A stretch of 64,000 bases of DNA from Heliocybe sulcata (taxonomy: Eukaryota > Basidiomycota > Agaricomycetes > Gloeophyllales > Gloeophyllaceae). How positions within the stretch are numbered: position 1 is the first letter of the stretch; each line of letters starts with the position of its first letter. The notes beneath the pieces are model-generated. The model worked only from the letters and a program-made list of their open reading frames with translations, made no database searches and was not told where the DNA came from. A program made the position numbers and the translations under genes. The DNA is taken from NCBI GenBank assembly GCA_004369045.1, contig ML213519.1, forward strand, positions 124,001-188,000, given 5' to 3'. This document shows, in pieces, positions 34,101 to 48,610 of the stretch.

Positions 34101-34664
34101 TATCATTTGTTTGACAAGTAATCTCGGAAGCGACATCCTCGCGCATCCATCTGCCTCGGATAGCAACGGTGTTGTCACTCAGCAAGCAAGAGACGAAGTC
34201 CTTGAGCGCACATCAGAATACTTCCCTCCTGAGCTCCTAAACCGTCTGGACTCTATGCTTGTGTTCAACAAGCTGTCGAGACAATCCATTCTCCAAGTCG
34301 TCTCGTTGCGCCTTCGTGACGTCGCGGACAGACTCAAGAACCGACGGATCACCCTGGACGTCGATGACGGTGCTCGCGAATGGCTGGCCAAGCAGGGTTA
34401 TAGTGACGTATACGGTGCAAGAGCTATCGGTCGCGTCATTCGGACGCAGGTACTCTTCCCGCTTGCCCAGAAGATGCTAAATGGCACGATAAGGTACGTC
34501 CATGCATCCCATGGTTTCTTCCTCTCACTCACGCGCACCCTCTTAGGGACGGAGATGTCGTTACTATCAGAGTTGGAGGCGATGAGAAGTCTCTGCACAT
34601 CAAAGACAACCATGAGCCTGATGCGGCGCTGGGATCCTCCACTCCTGCGGTAACGGACAATTGA
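31116..34664 (+). CDS. HSP78: Mitochondrial Hsp78, ClpB-type AAA+ disaggregase
   Basis: ATP-driven chaperone of the mitochondrial matrix that refolds aggregated proteins with Hsp70. The start [20 protein letters not shown] is basic and Ser/Arg-rich, a typical mitochondrial presequence; the frame is open further upstream but without such a signal. There is no ClpN domain, as expected for Hsp78. NBD1: [28 protein letters not shown] and [21 protein letters not shown] coiled-coil middle domain runs roughly from [20 protein letters not shown] to RQLPKE. NBD2: [31 protein letters not shown] and [16 protein letters not shown], with sensor-2 GARAIGRVI. About thirteen introns; the one after GRDE is about 250 bp, much longer than the rest. 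Roughly 830 residues, complete. It converges with the IBtk-like gene, 146 bp apart. Confidence 0.93.
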
Positions 34665-34810
34665 GGCTTGTATCCATATTGCATAATTCATGTTTACGAT
34701 GTACACAGTAGCTTATCCCTTATCTAACAATCCCAACTCTGTAGCATTATGTGTACTGTATAGCTAGCTCATAATTTAGTTGTCCATAGAGAAATCTATA
34801 CTCGCATCTA

Positions 34811-37800
34811 TTATGACGGAGGCGGATTGTTCATCGCCGAGGAACCTCCACGATTGCCTCGTGGACGGCGCTCCTTGCGAGGAGCGCCTTCTACAGTGCG
34901 CTCAGGAGGACCAGCTTGATCAGAAACTCTGACGTTCGCATGTTGACCTTCCTGCTCCTGTCCTCTGCCTTTCGCAGGCCTAGGCTTTCGCGGCTTTGCT
35001 TTCTTGCGCTCAGACGTCAGGGGACCACCTTCAGTCTCCAGCTTCACGCGTTCCTCTTCAGCGGCCCACCACTTCAGGAAATCTGCCTCTTGTTGTCTAG
35101 CTTGCTCCTCTTCTTGGATATCGCGGAGATTCTGCTTTGTCTTGCCCGTGCCTACGGTTTGATCCAATTGCATCTGTTGAATAGCTGCAAAGGACAAAGT
35201 AGACGTAGTTGGCATCGTGTTGACAACTGGCTGGACAGGAGGCGATGACCATGCTGGGCCACTGCTTACACGACGAGATGTCGACGGGCCCTCCTTGGAG
35301 GGCAAACGGGACGGTGTGTAAACAGGACCCATCTGAGGACCCTGAGGGGTAGCGGCGGTTGGCTGCGGACGACTCGGCGAGGGACGCAGGGCCGCATTCT
35401 TCGCGAGGCTGATACCTGACGGAGCAGGCGCAGGTGCGGCGGATGAGGAGGCCAGCGTCGCAGCGGGCGGAGTAGGGACGGGTCTCCAAGGAGAGCCGCC
35501 AGTTGTGCGAGTGGGCGTACTGGGAGTAGGCACTCGATCGATGCTGTCCCCGACGGTCTTCCTAGGCGTCCACTTGGGGACAGCACCGGTTGGTGGAAGC
35601 TTAGGAGAAGAGACCTTTGAACTCTCAGCCTCAGCAATTATTGACCTCATGTCTAGCCTACAGAGCAATTTAGACAAGCAGCCAATGCAGAGACGTTGAG
35701 CCGCTTACCGAGGACCGGAAGACAATGGCTTCCATCCGCTAAGTGGTCGGGCTGGACTACTAGACTCTGAGATAGCAGCTGCAAGATCTCCAGGTAGTCC
35801 GGAAGACTCAGTCGGTACCTCCGGTTCCGACTCGTCCATCATAAATATCTCATCGGGCCCTATGGACGCCTTGACGGGCCGCAGCGAAGTCATGGAAGGA
35901 AGCGACGGGCGCAATACGGGGGAATCCGTACCCGAAGTCTGTCGCGTCATGCGAACAGGCCCCGGAGGCGAGAGCTTCACGGAATCTCTCAAGGGTCCTT
36001 TGATGGAGCGGATAATCGGCTGAGGAAAGTCCTGCAATGCCAGCCATTCCGCGTTCTTCTCCATGGCATCGGCGACCAACAAATTCGACCGAGTAATCGG
36101 TGACTTGTTCAGCTGTCGGTCGCGGACAAACATCGACAGTTGCTTGACGAGGTCAGGTCTGAGATCGTCCAGCATACGACTCTCGAGCAGAGTCTCCAGC
36201 GCAACCGCCATGTAACCCTGGGCGCTCCCTACCAGCGAGCGCGCGTGGTAGTGGCTCGCGTCCGTCAGGATATAGCAAGCATTATTGATGTTGATGTACC
36301 GCGATATTACAGATGAGCATATCAGCATGAGGCGGTCCAACAACAATTCGCTCTGCTCCTTAATTAGTTAAACTTGACGAGCAGACAGTGAGCTGCTCAC
36401 CGCGGCTGCCATCACCTCGAAGGCGAATTCCAGAAGGTCATCTACAGAGTTCACGAAATCTACATAGCAGTGGCGTCAATGCTGCATTCCGACAGAACAA
36501 GATCATCATTACCCAGTTCATTAAACACATCTTCAGACCCAGAGCACATAAACAGCAACACATGTCGCATGACCCGCCAGTTCAAATGTCTCATCTGGAT
36601 AACCACCGTGCCGTCTTGCTCCCATCGCTTCCTTGTCCACTCCTCCTCGTCAAAAAAGCTCGCAAAGAACGGAGACCTCGCCCTCAGCACAGCAGAGTGG
36701 CACTGGACTTCTCGATCAGCAAGCACCAGAACGACGTCGGCGCTAAGCGGCGATCCGGGCACCACACTCGCAGTCTGATGCAACCGTTCCATATCACGGT
36801 TCACAGTGCGGATCGGCACACGCTTCGCAGGGCCTTCCAGCGCCTGACCGAGCGCTGCCAGATCGAGCATCCGCGCGAGCGCCTGTAGCTCTTGCTTGAC
36901 CTGCTGAGGCACCACATTCACACTCGCGAACTCCTGCTTCAGCCCGTGCGACACGCGGCCGTCCCACAGCGGGAATAACTCGTCCGAGTAGAGGTACGAC
37001 ACAAAGACGAGCGTCGTCATAGGCTGGCAGCCCGTAAAATAGAGCCGCTTACCAGCCTTGAGTTGTGTGGACTTGACGGCAATATTCGAGGCCTTGTCGT
37101 GCACGGTATTCTTTCCAGAGATAACTGCCGTAAGAGCAGGAGCCCGCGCGGCTAAGATGACAGCATGAACCGGGAACTCCAACTTGCCCACTTGGACCAT
37201 CAAGTTCGCTCCATGAGCGAGGGCAGCATCCGCGAATACCCCTCGTCCAGTGCCCTTCTGCGCCTTCTTATCCAGCGCGAGAAGCCGGCACAGCCGCTTG
37301 ATATCTTTGATATCCTTAAGAATCGGGAAGTCGTCGCCCTCATCATGCTCCTCAGGCGTGAGCACGAAACCGGGAAACCCGACGTCAACATTGCCCTCCG
37401 TAGCTTCATCCTGAAACCGTAGGTACGGCTGGATCCGTGCCAGGTCCTGCGCCACATCATTTCCAACGGGAATAACGGGCCTTGGCACATAATCCACCCT
37501 CAATGCCCCAAACGCGCCCGTACTATTGGCTGCCACCCTAACCACCCGCTGCAAATACGGCACCCGCTGGAACTTGAAAGCCTTGGCGCCACTTCCTTGC
37601 CCGCTCTTCAGGTTCCTCGTCCGCACAAACACATGGCCGCTCTCCGTACATATGATAATCGAGCCATCCGAGCCCAACGCGACGTCCTTGACCGCGCTGA
37701 ACTGCTTCCGCAGCGCCCACACCCGTTGGGGCTTCACGACGCCTCGGGCATCAGAGGCATCGTTCGGCGAAGGGACACTGAACGTGAAGACCTCGCCATT

Positions 37801-39210
37801 CGTTGACAGAGCGGCGAACGTCCCCTCCCAACTCGCCACGATCTTGCTAATCTTGGCGTTCGTCTGAGGCGGGCGGTACCGAAACTCAGGTGGAAAGTTC
37901 TGGTTCGGAAATGTGATCTTCATGGAACGGTCGCTGAAGAGGAGCATCACGTCCCGTGTGCTCAACAAACACGCCATCGCAGTGTCCGTCATCGCGATCG
38001 CTTCGACCGGGTCCGTAAACTTGGGCACGATGCGCGGCAGCACCTGCGTCGGGTGCGCGGTGCTCGAGTAGCCCAGCTGGCCGCCGTTCGTGCCCCAGGT
38101 GTATACCTCCGTATCCGTCCAGCAGGCACTGGCCGTCTTGCACGCAGCGACACCGCGCACGAATTCCTTCCTCAGCGGGCCCAGGATCTTCTTCGGAGTG
38201 GCTTGAATCGGCTCTTCAAGCCGACCTGTCAGCAAAACTGGCTGCTCGATAACATACCCAAGCTGCGCGAAGCGATTCAGGCCCCAGCTGAGTACCTCGC
38301 CACCCGCAGTTAGCGCAAGCGTGTGGTCCTGCCCGAGTGCAACAGACACGATGGTGTGGTTGAAGTGCGGGATCGTCGTGGGGCTGAATTGAGTATGCTG
38401 ACCGGGTCCGAGACGTCCGCCGCTGCCAAACCCGCAGGCACGCAGGTTGTTCCGTGACTCGTCGGTGACCACGACGGTATGCAGACGGGACATTTGCACT
38501 TGTCGGACGTGGATGGGGGAGAGGGTGTGCGCAAGGGATGGGGTATCGTCGGAGCGGAGGATGACTTGTTCAGGGTAGGCGCGGTCGTTGCTATCACCGA
38601 GGCCTAGCGTAGCATTGCTGTAAAATGTTGTCAGAGGAGAGAGAGAACCCGAAGGATGCCTACGCACCGATTCGCACCCCACGTAAATAGTTCCAACTGG
38701 CTCACCTCCGTCAGGCCCGGCTTTGTATCCTCGACCGTCGAGTTGTACAGATCAAACGCAGTGTATCCCTCCAGGTCCTTCAGCGACGTGTCCGTGTCCG
38801 AACGTTGCAGCAACAGAATTCTGAAAACCGTTCAGCTCCCGCCACTCATTCGAAACACGGCGCACGCACGCAGAAGCCAAGTTGCCATGGTACAGCGCCC
38901 GGTGCAGCGCCGTCCAATGACTCTCCGTATCCTGCAAATTCACATTGATCGCCGGGTGCGCGAGGAGCATCCGAACGTATTCGGGCGCGCTCGCCTCCTG
39001 GCTCGCGCACGTCAGGTGCAGGACCGTCCTGCCCTGCGCGTCTCTTGCATTCACTTCAGCGGCCATAATCTCCTTCAGCGAGCTACCCCTGTGACTCCAG
39101 GACCGCCCCCCGCTGGGGCTCGAGGTTGGTGCGGGCCCGCTGCTGCCATCGAGCAGGCGCCGGAAGGCCTGCTGGTTTCTGAGGTGGAAGTAGACATGGA
39201 GAAGGCTCAT
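34811..39210 (-). CDS. Ankyrin-RCC1-BTB protein (IBtk / fission yeast Btb3 type)
   Basis: Probable Cullin-3 adaptor by family. The start MSLLHVYFHLRNQQAFRRLL leads into two ankyrin repeats (GRTVLHLTCASQEASAPEYV; HWTALHRALYHGNLASA). The RCC1 blade region begins LELFTWGANR...NATLGLGDSNDR and includes LGQDHTLALTAGGEVLSWGL and TDTEVYTWGTNGGQLG. Two BTB domains follow (GANLMVQVGKLEFPVHAVIL; SADVVLVLADREVQCHSAVL). A BACK-like helical region contains EQSELLLDRLMLICSSVISR. The tail is long, disordered and Ser/Pro-rich, ending KERRPRGNRGGSS. A 58-bp intron (gtaatg...tgtag) joins FNEL to DFVNSVDD and removes the apparent stop after the second BTB. About 1,350-1,400 residues, the usual size for IBtk proteins. 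Confidence 0.85.
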
Positions 39211-39412
39211 ACGACGTTGGAGGCGGTCGACAGCGACCTGGAAGGAGTACTAGTGTAGCTCCTTCGCTGGGCGTTGTCTTGGGTGCCGTGCTCTGACTCG
39301 GAGAGCACTGACGATTCTTCAGGTGCTTATAATACACCGATAAGATAGTTCGAGGCCGGAAGTTGGTGGAAGTTAACTAGACGAGGCTCTACGACGGGAA
39401 GAGATGTATAAG

Positions 39413-39604
39413 TTAAACTAAGGCGTCGAACAGTATCGGTCCTGAGGCGTATATATCCAGCTGAGTACCGGGGCGAACGTGGAGGGTGTAGCGCAGAGAG
39501 TGGGCGGCGCCTGCCATATCAGGCTGACTCGGTGCGGTCATATTCCAGTCATAGTCGCACGTTGCTGGATCAGAGTTGAAGAAGTTCAAATAAGGGTGCG
39601 ACAT
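39413..39604 (-). CDS. Small hypothetical open frame, 63 codons
   Basis: MSHPYLNFFNSDPATCDYDW to TAA, lying upstream of the IBtk-like gene on the same strand. No motif, no signal peptide and no CAAX end, so it is not a pheromone precursor. It may be chance or one exon of an unrecognised gene. Confidence 0.2.
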   Translation of the reverse strand: MSHPYLNFFNSDPATCDYDWNMTAPSQPDMAGAAHSLRYTLHVRPGTQLDIYASGPILFDALV

Positions 39605-40206
39605 GGAGGGCCTACGACGAGGTGCTAGAGGAGGAGCAGCCTAGTGTGGCAGGAGGGAGAGGGAAAGGGAGAGGAAGTAGTAGGAGGGAGGGGGAGAATG
39701 CTCGGAGTAAGACTAGGTCTGCACTCCTTGATCGCTGCTGCATGGACGGATTAAGTCTCGGACTCGAAAGTACGCGGCTAATATGCATCAGGATATTATT
39801 CGTAGACAGTGCATTCTGAAAAGGTAGAATACAAAATCCAAATGGCATATGAAGGTGAATAGACATGAGGCACGCCTCGTGCTTTTCCCCCTGTTTGATA
39901 ATCCCTTCGAGCTTATGTCTCGTCATGCTAACGGAGACGTGCGAGCAACATCCTAGTGATCTGCATGTGAGGTAACCGGTCACTGAACCCACAGGATAGC
40001 ATCTTGAAGTGTTTTGGAGGGAGTGGTCGGACGGAGCGTGTAAAACGATGAGATCAAACCACGTCTTACATCTTGAGCACCATGTGAGGGTCCAATTCTG
40101 CAGATCTGCTAGAGAAAGGATGGTTCTGCAGGATGCACAGAAGTGTACGTCAATGAAATGAAAACAACATCTTCATACTGACTGAATGGGACGCACCTAG
40201 CCCCAG
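39605..40206. other. Intergenic with purine-rich tract
   Basis: Contains an AGG/GGGA-rich tract at about 39615-39710 on the plus strand, a possible polypurine or G-rich structure. No gene seen. Confidence 0.4.
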
Positions 40207-40413
40207 TTACTTGCTCTGGTGCTCCGCTCTCAACGCCTCATTTAGCTTCTGCAGCTGCACAGTGACGGTCATATCGCCCGTATTCGATGCCGTGCTGCGA
40301 TTCTGGAAATCAGCCAGGAATTGATCCAAGCGGGCTTGGGTCTCTTCGGTCGATATGGGCCTTGAGAAAGAGGCTTGAATGCGCACAGGAGGGATGGTGA
40401 TTTGGGCGTCCAT
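40207..40413 (-). CDS. Small conserved-looking protein, 68 residues
   Basis: Starts MDAQITIPPVRIQASFSRPI and ends LQKLNEALRAEHQSK. An in-frame ATG four codons upstream is also possible. The composition (ordered beginning, amphipathic helix TQARLDQFLADFQNRS and a second helix VTVQLQKLNEALRAE) looks like a real small protein, perhaps a subunit of a larger complex. I cannot name a family. It is divergent from the Msd1-like gene with about 520 bp between. Confidence 0.5.
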   Translation of the reverse strand: MDAQITIPPVRIQASFSRPISTEETQARLDQFLADFQNRSTASNTGDMTVTVQLQKLNEALRAEHQSK

Positions 40414-40935
40414 TGGGAAATGCAAAAACTATAGAAAGAGATGAGGAGGTGGGTTCGATATATTGAGTTTTCTTCCAAAACAAAAGGCAGCAGACGAGGG
40501 ATTCAACTGTTGAGTCCTACATAAAGATAGCTTTAACTGTCAGCAAGATAGAGATTACCCGAGCCTACTGTTACCTTTCAGCCAGCAGATCCTCTAGCGC
40601 AGGAGGAGACTGGGTTTCTGTCTTCGGCAGTTATTTGACAGCTGTCGATTGCAATTCCTGCTGCACGCGAGCGAGTAGATTCACAGTTAAGCGGAGAATA
40701 GGGATCAGAAAATAAGTAACCGCTGAGTAGTGTCAGGACTCAGGACTGAGGGAGCCCGAGCGTGGCTGATGGATAAATGGATGTCATTAGATACGCCTGC
40801 CCTACACGCCTCATGTACACGTGACCGTGTCGCGTCTTCGCGTCGCGGGCGCCGTTCCCCGCAGCGTCAACATCACTACCGCCATCCTCTTCTGCGACAT
40901 CTGGGACAACGACGCAGCCCTCTCAGCGGCCGGCC
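40414..40935. other. Divergent promoter region
   Basis: About 520 bp between the small minus-strand gene and the Msd1-like gene. Likely holds both promoters; no individual element is convincing. Confidence 0.4.
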
Positions 40936-43723
40936 ATGTCAAAGACACCACAAAGGGCTGTGCATTGGGCCCTCCAGGGCTCGCCTGTCGGGTCTCCGTT
41001 TACCGAGGGCTCTTCGACAGAATCGTTCTCGTCAGGCTCTAGCTTGCAGTTCATAAACGACCAGCTGATTTCTCATGGATTCACGCACTCGCCTGGATTA
41101 TCGTTGGAGGCGCTGGCCAATATTGATGCAGAGAAGGTCGTGAAGTGCCTGCTTGCTATGCTCAGTCAACGAATCGTACGTTACTGTGCACGTTGATTTT
41201 TGAAGCCGCCAATAATATGCCTGCAATGTGTGATATGGTGATAGGAAGATATGGCCCGCGCAGAAGACTTGACTACGAAATTACGGACACTATCTTATGA
41301 CCATGAACGACTTCGGACGATGCATGCGGATGTGAAGGAGAGGGCTGCCAGTGCGGACAGAGAAGTTGAGACTTACAAGAGCCGCCTTGCGTGGGTGAAC
41401 TGTTCATTATCTACTTGTTCGTTGACCCATTGACGCCTTTCTGTACGCATGGCAATTGACAGTAACACCAACCGCGCATTGCAAACATCCGAAGCCGCAC
41501 ACAAATCAACGACTGCCGAACTCCAGCGCACTCGCTCAAGCCTTCAAACCGTACGCGCCACCTACCAAGCCGAGATCAGGAAAAAAGAGAAGGAACTTGA
41601 GCGCACCGTCGAGAAATGGACAAAGTTATCTGATTCACAACTCAAGTTGGGTGCAGTCGCGAGTAGTATGACCATGCGATGCGCCAATGGCGCTGTGACT
41701 GGCGCGGGTATTATGGGCAAGGGCAAGGGATTTTTGGAAGTCGCTCTTGAGCAGGCGGAGAAGGCGGCCAAGGAGTTGAGGGATGAGAACTCTAAGCTGC
41801 GGGTCATGATTCTTGGCGCTGTGAACGAGATGCAGTCTGTTCTGCACCTGGCTAAGAGCATGGCTAGCCAGAGCGAGGAAGATGTGAGCAGAATTTTCTA
41901 CTGGGCATTTCAGTTATTCACACCGACACAGCCCACGCCTTTGACCATGACATCTCTCTTCCCTTTATCCCCCACTGGTGCCGCCAGCCAGAAGATGGAC
42001 TCATTACTGAGCGCAATACGAGATTCCCTGACGTTACTCTCACAAAGTACAGCATCCGCTCCTGCCAGCTCGACGTCAAGTGCCCAGACGAAGGTCGCAT
42101 CCGAGGAAGAAGCGGAGCGACTGCACGGTATTATCGACGGACTGAAGACAGAACTCGGTAAGTTCGAAGCATCGATCAGCGCACACCTTATATCAACATG
42201 CCTTGCCCAGAACGAGCTCGTGCCCAGTCATCCGAGCATACTGTCAAGATTCAGCAGATGGTAGACAGGTACGCCGAAGACGAGCGGCTGCAAGGGGGGA
42301 TGGCCGAGATGTCTATGGAGCTCATGACTGTTCCTATGCGGGATGAGGAGAAGGAGAGACTTGATAATCGGGCAAAGGACCTCGAGGATGAACGTAGGAA
42401 GTTCACGGAGGCGACTGTTCGGTTGGGGAAAGAGAGGGCTGCTCTAGAGGTCTGTATTGGGCGGCTTTCTTGTGGAGTCTTTCCTGATAGGTACACTTGC
42501 AGGCCGAGAAGATCAAGTTGCAGGAAGAGATGAGGTCGTGGCAGGTGCAGCAGATGCTGTCTGAGCTGCCGCCAACTCCCGGCAGTGTCGCTGCACGACC
42601 AACACCACCACCTGTTATTACGATGCGAAAACAGCCTCCCGAGGTCATCTCGGAGAAGAAGAAGGCGCATGTCGCTGCGCCTTCTCCCATGTTGCCGCGC
42701 AGAAGTAAGAGGCTCTCGAAATCTCCCGCCAAGTCCCCAAGGAAAGGAGGTATCAGCGTAGCAGTTGGCAAGGGCGCGAGTGCGAAGCGCGTCAGGGTGT
42801 CTAGGCGGTCTTCGTTGGGCGTCAGTCCGACGAAGGTGGTGCCCGCCTTTGAGACGGAGCTACTAGCTCCCCTACCGGCTCCGACGTTCAAGACGAGCCT
42901 GGTACCGAGCGAATCTGATCCTTTCTTGCTGCCTTCCGCGTTTGTGTTACCTCCTCCGTCTCCATCGTCTACGCTCCCCCCTCCAGATCCTCTCCTAATG
43001 CCACGCTCCGCTGCAGCGGAAGACCATGCGATACCCACCACGACTTCAAGTGAGAAACCGTTCACGACCGAATCTTTGGCAAGCCAACCACCGAAAGCTG
43101 GGCCCAGCATATTCCCTCCATCCACACCAGCGAAGAATCTGTTCCCCGTCGCGAAGCCGTTCGCGAACCGCATGACGCACGCGTACTCGCCTGCGAAACC
43201 CAGCCCGCTCAGTCGAATCCTCATGCTAGGCGCTTCCCCGGAGAGCCCGAACGCCGGTCTATCGCCGCCCCTGGGAATTCTGAGAGAGGAAGACGAGGCG
43301 GATGAGCCGGAGCCACTGCGGGTGGAACAGGGCCTCACGCTCGCGCAGGAGCTGGGGGTGGAGGATGACGAGGAGAGTCCGCTGAGGGAGAAAGCGCCTG
43401 CGCAGAATGCGAACCCCGGTGCTTTGGCGAAGGGGAAGCAGAGGGCTGTTCCTGCAGTGAAGAGCCGTGGGCGGCCTGCTCCTGGTGCGCTTGAGAAGGA
43501 GAATAATGGCAAGCGTGCCAAGACAAGGGCAGCTCCGATGGCTTCTGTTGCTGTTAGTAGGGCTGGAATGACGACTAGGTCTTCGAAGATGGCCGCGAAA
43601 CCTTCTGCACCGCCTACTTCCAAGTCAAGGGTCAAGCCAGCTGTGGGCAGGGGCGGTGGACCTCGTCGGGTCCCGATAGGGAGTGCAGAGGCTGCACCTG
43701 TCGGCCCTGGTTGGAAGGGCTAA
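40936..43723 (+). CDS. Msd1/SSX2IP (ADIP)-type coiled-coil protein
   Basis: Probable spindle-pole or microtubule-anchoring factor that docks the gamma-tubulin complex (fission yeast Msd1, vertebrate SSX2IP). The start MSKTPQRAVHWALQGSPVGS precedes the domain core: SLQFINDQLISHGF, then LSLEALANIDAEKVVKCLLA, then LRTLSYDHERLRTMHADVKE. This is the pattern of the afadin/alpha-actinin-binding (ADIP) domain. Coiled coils continue to about residue 430 (LQRTRSSLQTVRATYQAEIR; EKIKLQEEMRSWQVQQM). The C-terminal 400 residues are disordered and rich in Ser, Pro, Lys and Arg, with RRSKRLSKSPAKSPRKGG-type basic patches. About six introns and roughly 815 residues. It ends at TAA 43721-43723, convergent with the second monooxygenase. 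The domain call is good; the cellular role is inferred from the family. Confidence 0.7.
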
Positions 43724-43936
43724 ACTCTCTGTGCTCTGGTATATTTATTGTAGTGTCCACGCGCCTTACACCTCGGATAATTCCCCTTGCTCTTGTTTTC
43801 GTCGCCATTCATCATCTGTCAGCATCAATTACAGTTCGGACACAAAAAGAGGAGACACTCTGTTCGTTGTATTATGGTACAATCATACTATGCGATACAT
43901 CATGCCACGATTAGCCCAGTGTCCGTCAGCCCAAGG

Positions 43937-46488
<2,552 letters not shown>

Positions 46489-48171
46489 CGTAGTACCGAC
46501 AGTCCGCTGTGGAGGGGAGGAAAGTAGAATGTGGTATGATAGACGAACGACCCAAGAGCGAGACGGGTGAACCAGAAAATCACTGTACTCGTCCTGGGCT
46601 TTTTAAAACCAAACAGACGTCTGAATTACAGCTGAGAATCGGAGATAACAGTACCTGTAATGCATGCTTTCTCAGCCGCCACATAGGAGCGCTCAGGGAA
46701 GCCGGTATATTCGGTGCATAACAATGATGAACGGAACGTGAAATACCTATTTTCACTCGTGATTAGACTCTCTCCACATATTGGAACAGGAGTGGTGTAC
46801 CGAATCGGAAATGAAATCGTGGTGACAGCCGAGGACGTCTCGAAAGAAAGCTTCGGATCCCTCACAGCGCATGCTGTTCACAGACAAGAGACAGCGCCAC
46901 CGCGTCCGATCTGCTTCTCGAGGGCGCTTTCACCCTAGCTTGCTGTCGCTCTGAGGAAGTGGACTTAGAGCGGAAGCAAGCTTGCGCGAAATGCAGCACC
47001 ACGAGTCAAGATCCATGTTGCCAGGCTGCTCTTTCGAATCCGCGTGTCTCAAACGCGTCATTGCAGGTACTTGAATGCGAGCAAGACAATCACTGGAGCA
47101 CCCTCGTTATTGGCGAAGGCGTTAACCTCGGACTGAAAGTTATGACGTACCCGGGCAGCAAGATCACGTAGAAGACAGATTTTGCCATGTGCTGGGCGGC
47201 TCTCAGGTAATCCTTGATAGGTTACATGTATCTGGTATGCCTCAAAGCATAATCGAGGGAACCCAACAGGACGTGTTGATGCGCGTAGACAGCATCGATA
47301 TCCACGCGGACTTAACGCGGGAACTGACTGGCGAGTTCGGAGAGAATGTTGGGCGAGGACCAGGGCACGGTGGCACTTTGGTGGGCCCCAGTAAGGCATC
47401 GCCGCTCTGCACCAGTGCACAGCGAGATGCGGGAGGATACGCAGTCTCCGAAAGTATTAGCTCACACAGATATGGGCATCACCCAGAAGAATCAGACGCA
47501 CCTCGGTGAAGGCTTGTATGCGGAAAGGCGGTGCATGTGAATGTCACACGGCAGCGTCGACAGGCGATAATCCTGCAGGGTAGTCACCATAAATTAAGTC
47601 CAATTTTGCCAAGATCGGATACGAGATGATATATTGACTGGAATTTCTACAGCTTCGACCTCTTCCCTATTTGATCCTGGAATTGGTAGGGTCCTGCGTC
47701 ATGTATGAGCGTGGGGCTTCCTACGGCAACGGAGCTTGGTCATGGAAAGGAGATTGTTGATCGAGTGAAGCATATTGTTTCCGGACATATCATTCCAGTC
47801 TGCTGGAGGGTCCTTCTTGTCCGCTTCTGTGGTGTTTAGAATCTCATTGGGGGAGCTTGCTCCCCCTTTTGTTACGCTAGGGGAGGCCAAAATCGTTAGT
47901 GCCGGCCAACCCTAGCGTAAGGTTAGAGCCACGTGGCGTGACCGCTTTCAGTGTGCTGCGTTCCCACACAATGCAGCGTAGCCACGTGGTGCATCCGGCC
48001 TTCACCCCCGAGCCCCGAGCCCCGGAAAACATGTAAATACACATAGCTTACCCGTCCTTTTAGCTCTTGTGTGTCGGGGACTACTTCTTGCACTACCTCT
48101 GGAGATGAAGGAACTCTGGAGACATTTCCAGCTTGGGATGGTCTGAACATTGAGTGCCTTTAAGACTGGCT
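46489..48171. other. Gene-poor stretch before the assembly gap, possible minus-strand relic
   Basis: Coding-like fragments on the minus strand lie at about 46626-46865 (MRDPKLSFETSSAV..., ending in PERSYVAAEKACITGT) and 47050-47530 (VDIDAVYAHQHVLLGSLDYA; LRAAQHMAKSVFYVILLPG). They are in different frames with stops between and match no family I know. They could be exons of one unidentified spliced gene or a decayed one. Confidence 0.3.
47872..47920. repeat. Foldback repeat beside the gap
   Basis: TTACGCTAGGGGAGGCC and GGCCAACCCTAGCGTAA form a 17-bp imperfect inverted repeat around a 15-bp loop. A second small hairpin (gggggagcttgctcccc) lies just before it near 47850. Possibly one end of an element that continues into the gap. 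Confidence 0.45.
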
Positions 48172-48571
48172 NNNNNNNNNNNNNNNNNNNNNNNNNNNNN
48201 NNNNNNNNNNNNNNNNNNNNNNNNNNNNNNNNNNNNNNNNNNNNNNNNNNNNNNNNNNNNNNNNNNNNNNNNNNNNNNNNNNNNNNNNNNNNNNNNNNNN
48301 NNNNNNNNNNNNNNNNNNNNNNNNNNNNNNNNNNNNNNNNNNNNNNNNNNNNNNNNNNNNNNNNNNNNNNNNNNNNNNNNNNNNNNNNNNNNNNNNNNNN
48401 NNNNNNNNNNNNNNNNNNNNNNNNNNNNNNNNNNNNNNNNNNNNNNNNNNNNNNNNNNNNNNNNNNNNNNNNNNNNNNNNNNNNNNNNNNNNNNNNNNNN
48501 NNNNNNNNNNNNNNNNNNNNNNNNNNNNNNNNNNNNNNNNNNNNNNNNNNNNNNNNNNNNNNNNNNNNNNN
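48172..48571. other. Assembly gap, 400 N
   Basis: Exactly 400 unknown bases; the true size may differ. The flanking repeat-like sequence suggests a repeat broke the assembly. Confidence 0.98.
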
Positions 48572-48610
48572 AATATTCATTTGGAAACTGATTAGAATTG
48601 TGTAATGTAC

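Noticed and set aside
36460-36540. Frameshift or stop in the IBtk-like gene after the second BTB domain
   Set aside because: A 58-bp intron with GT and AG ends restores the frame (FNEL joined to DFVNSVDD).
42403-43635. 410-codon minus-strand open frame
   Set aside because: Antisense to the Pro/Ser-rich tail of the Msd1-like gene; low complexity and no motif.
48002-48605. Open frames running through the N gap
   Set aside because: They exist only because unknown bases carry no stops.
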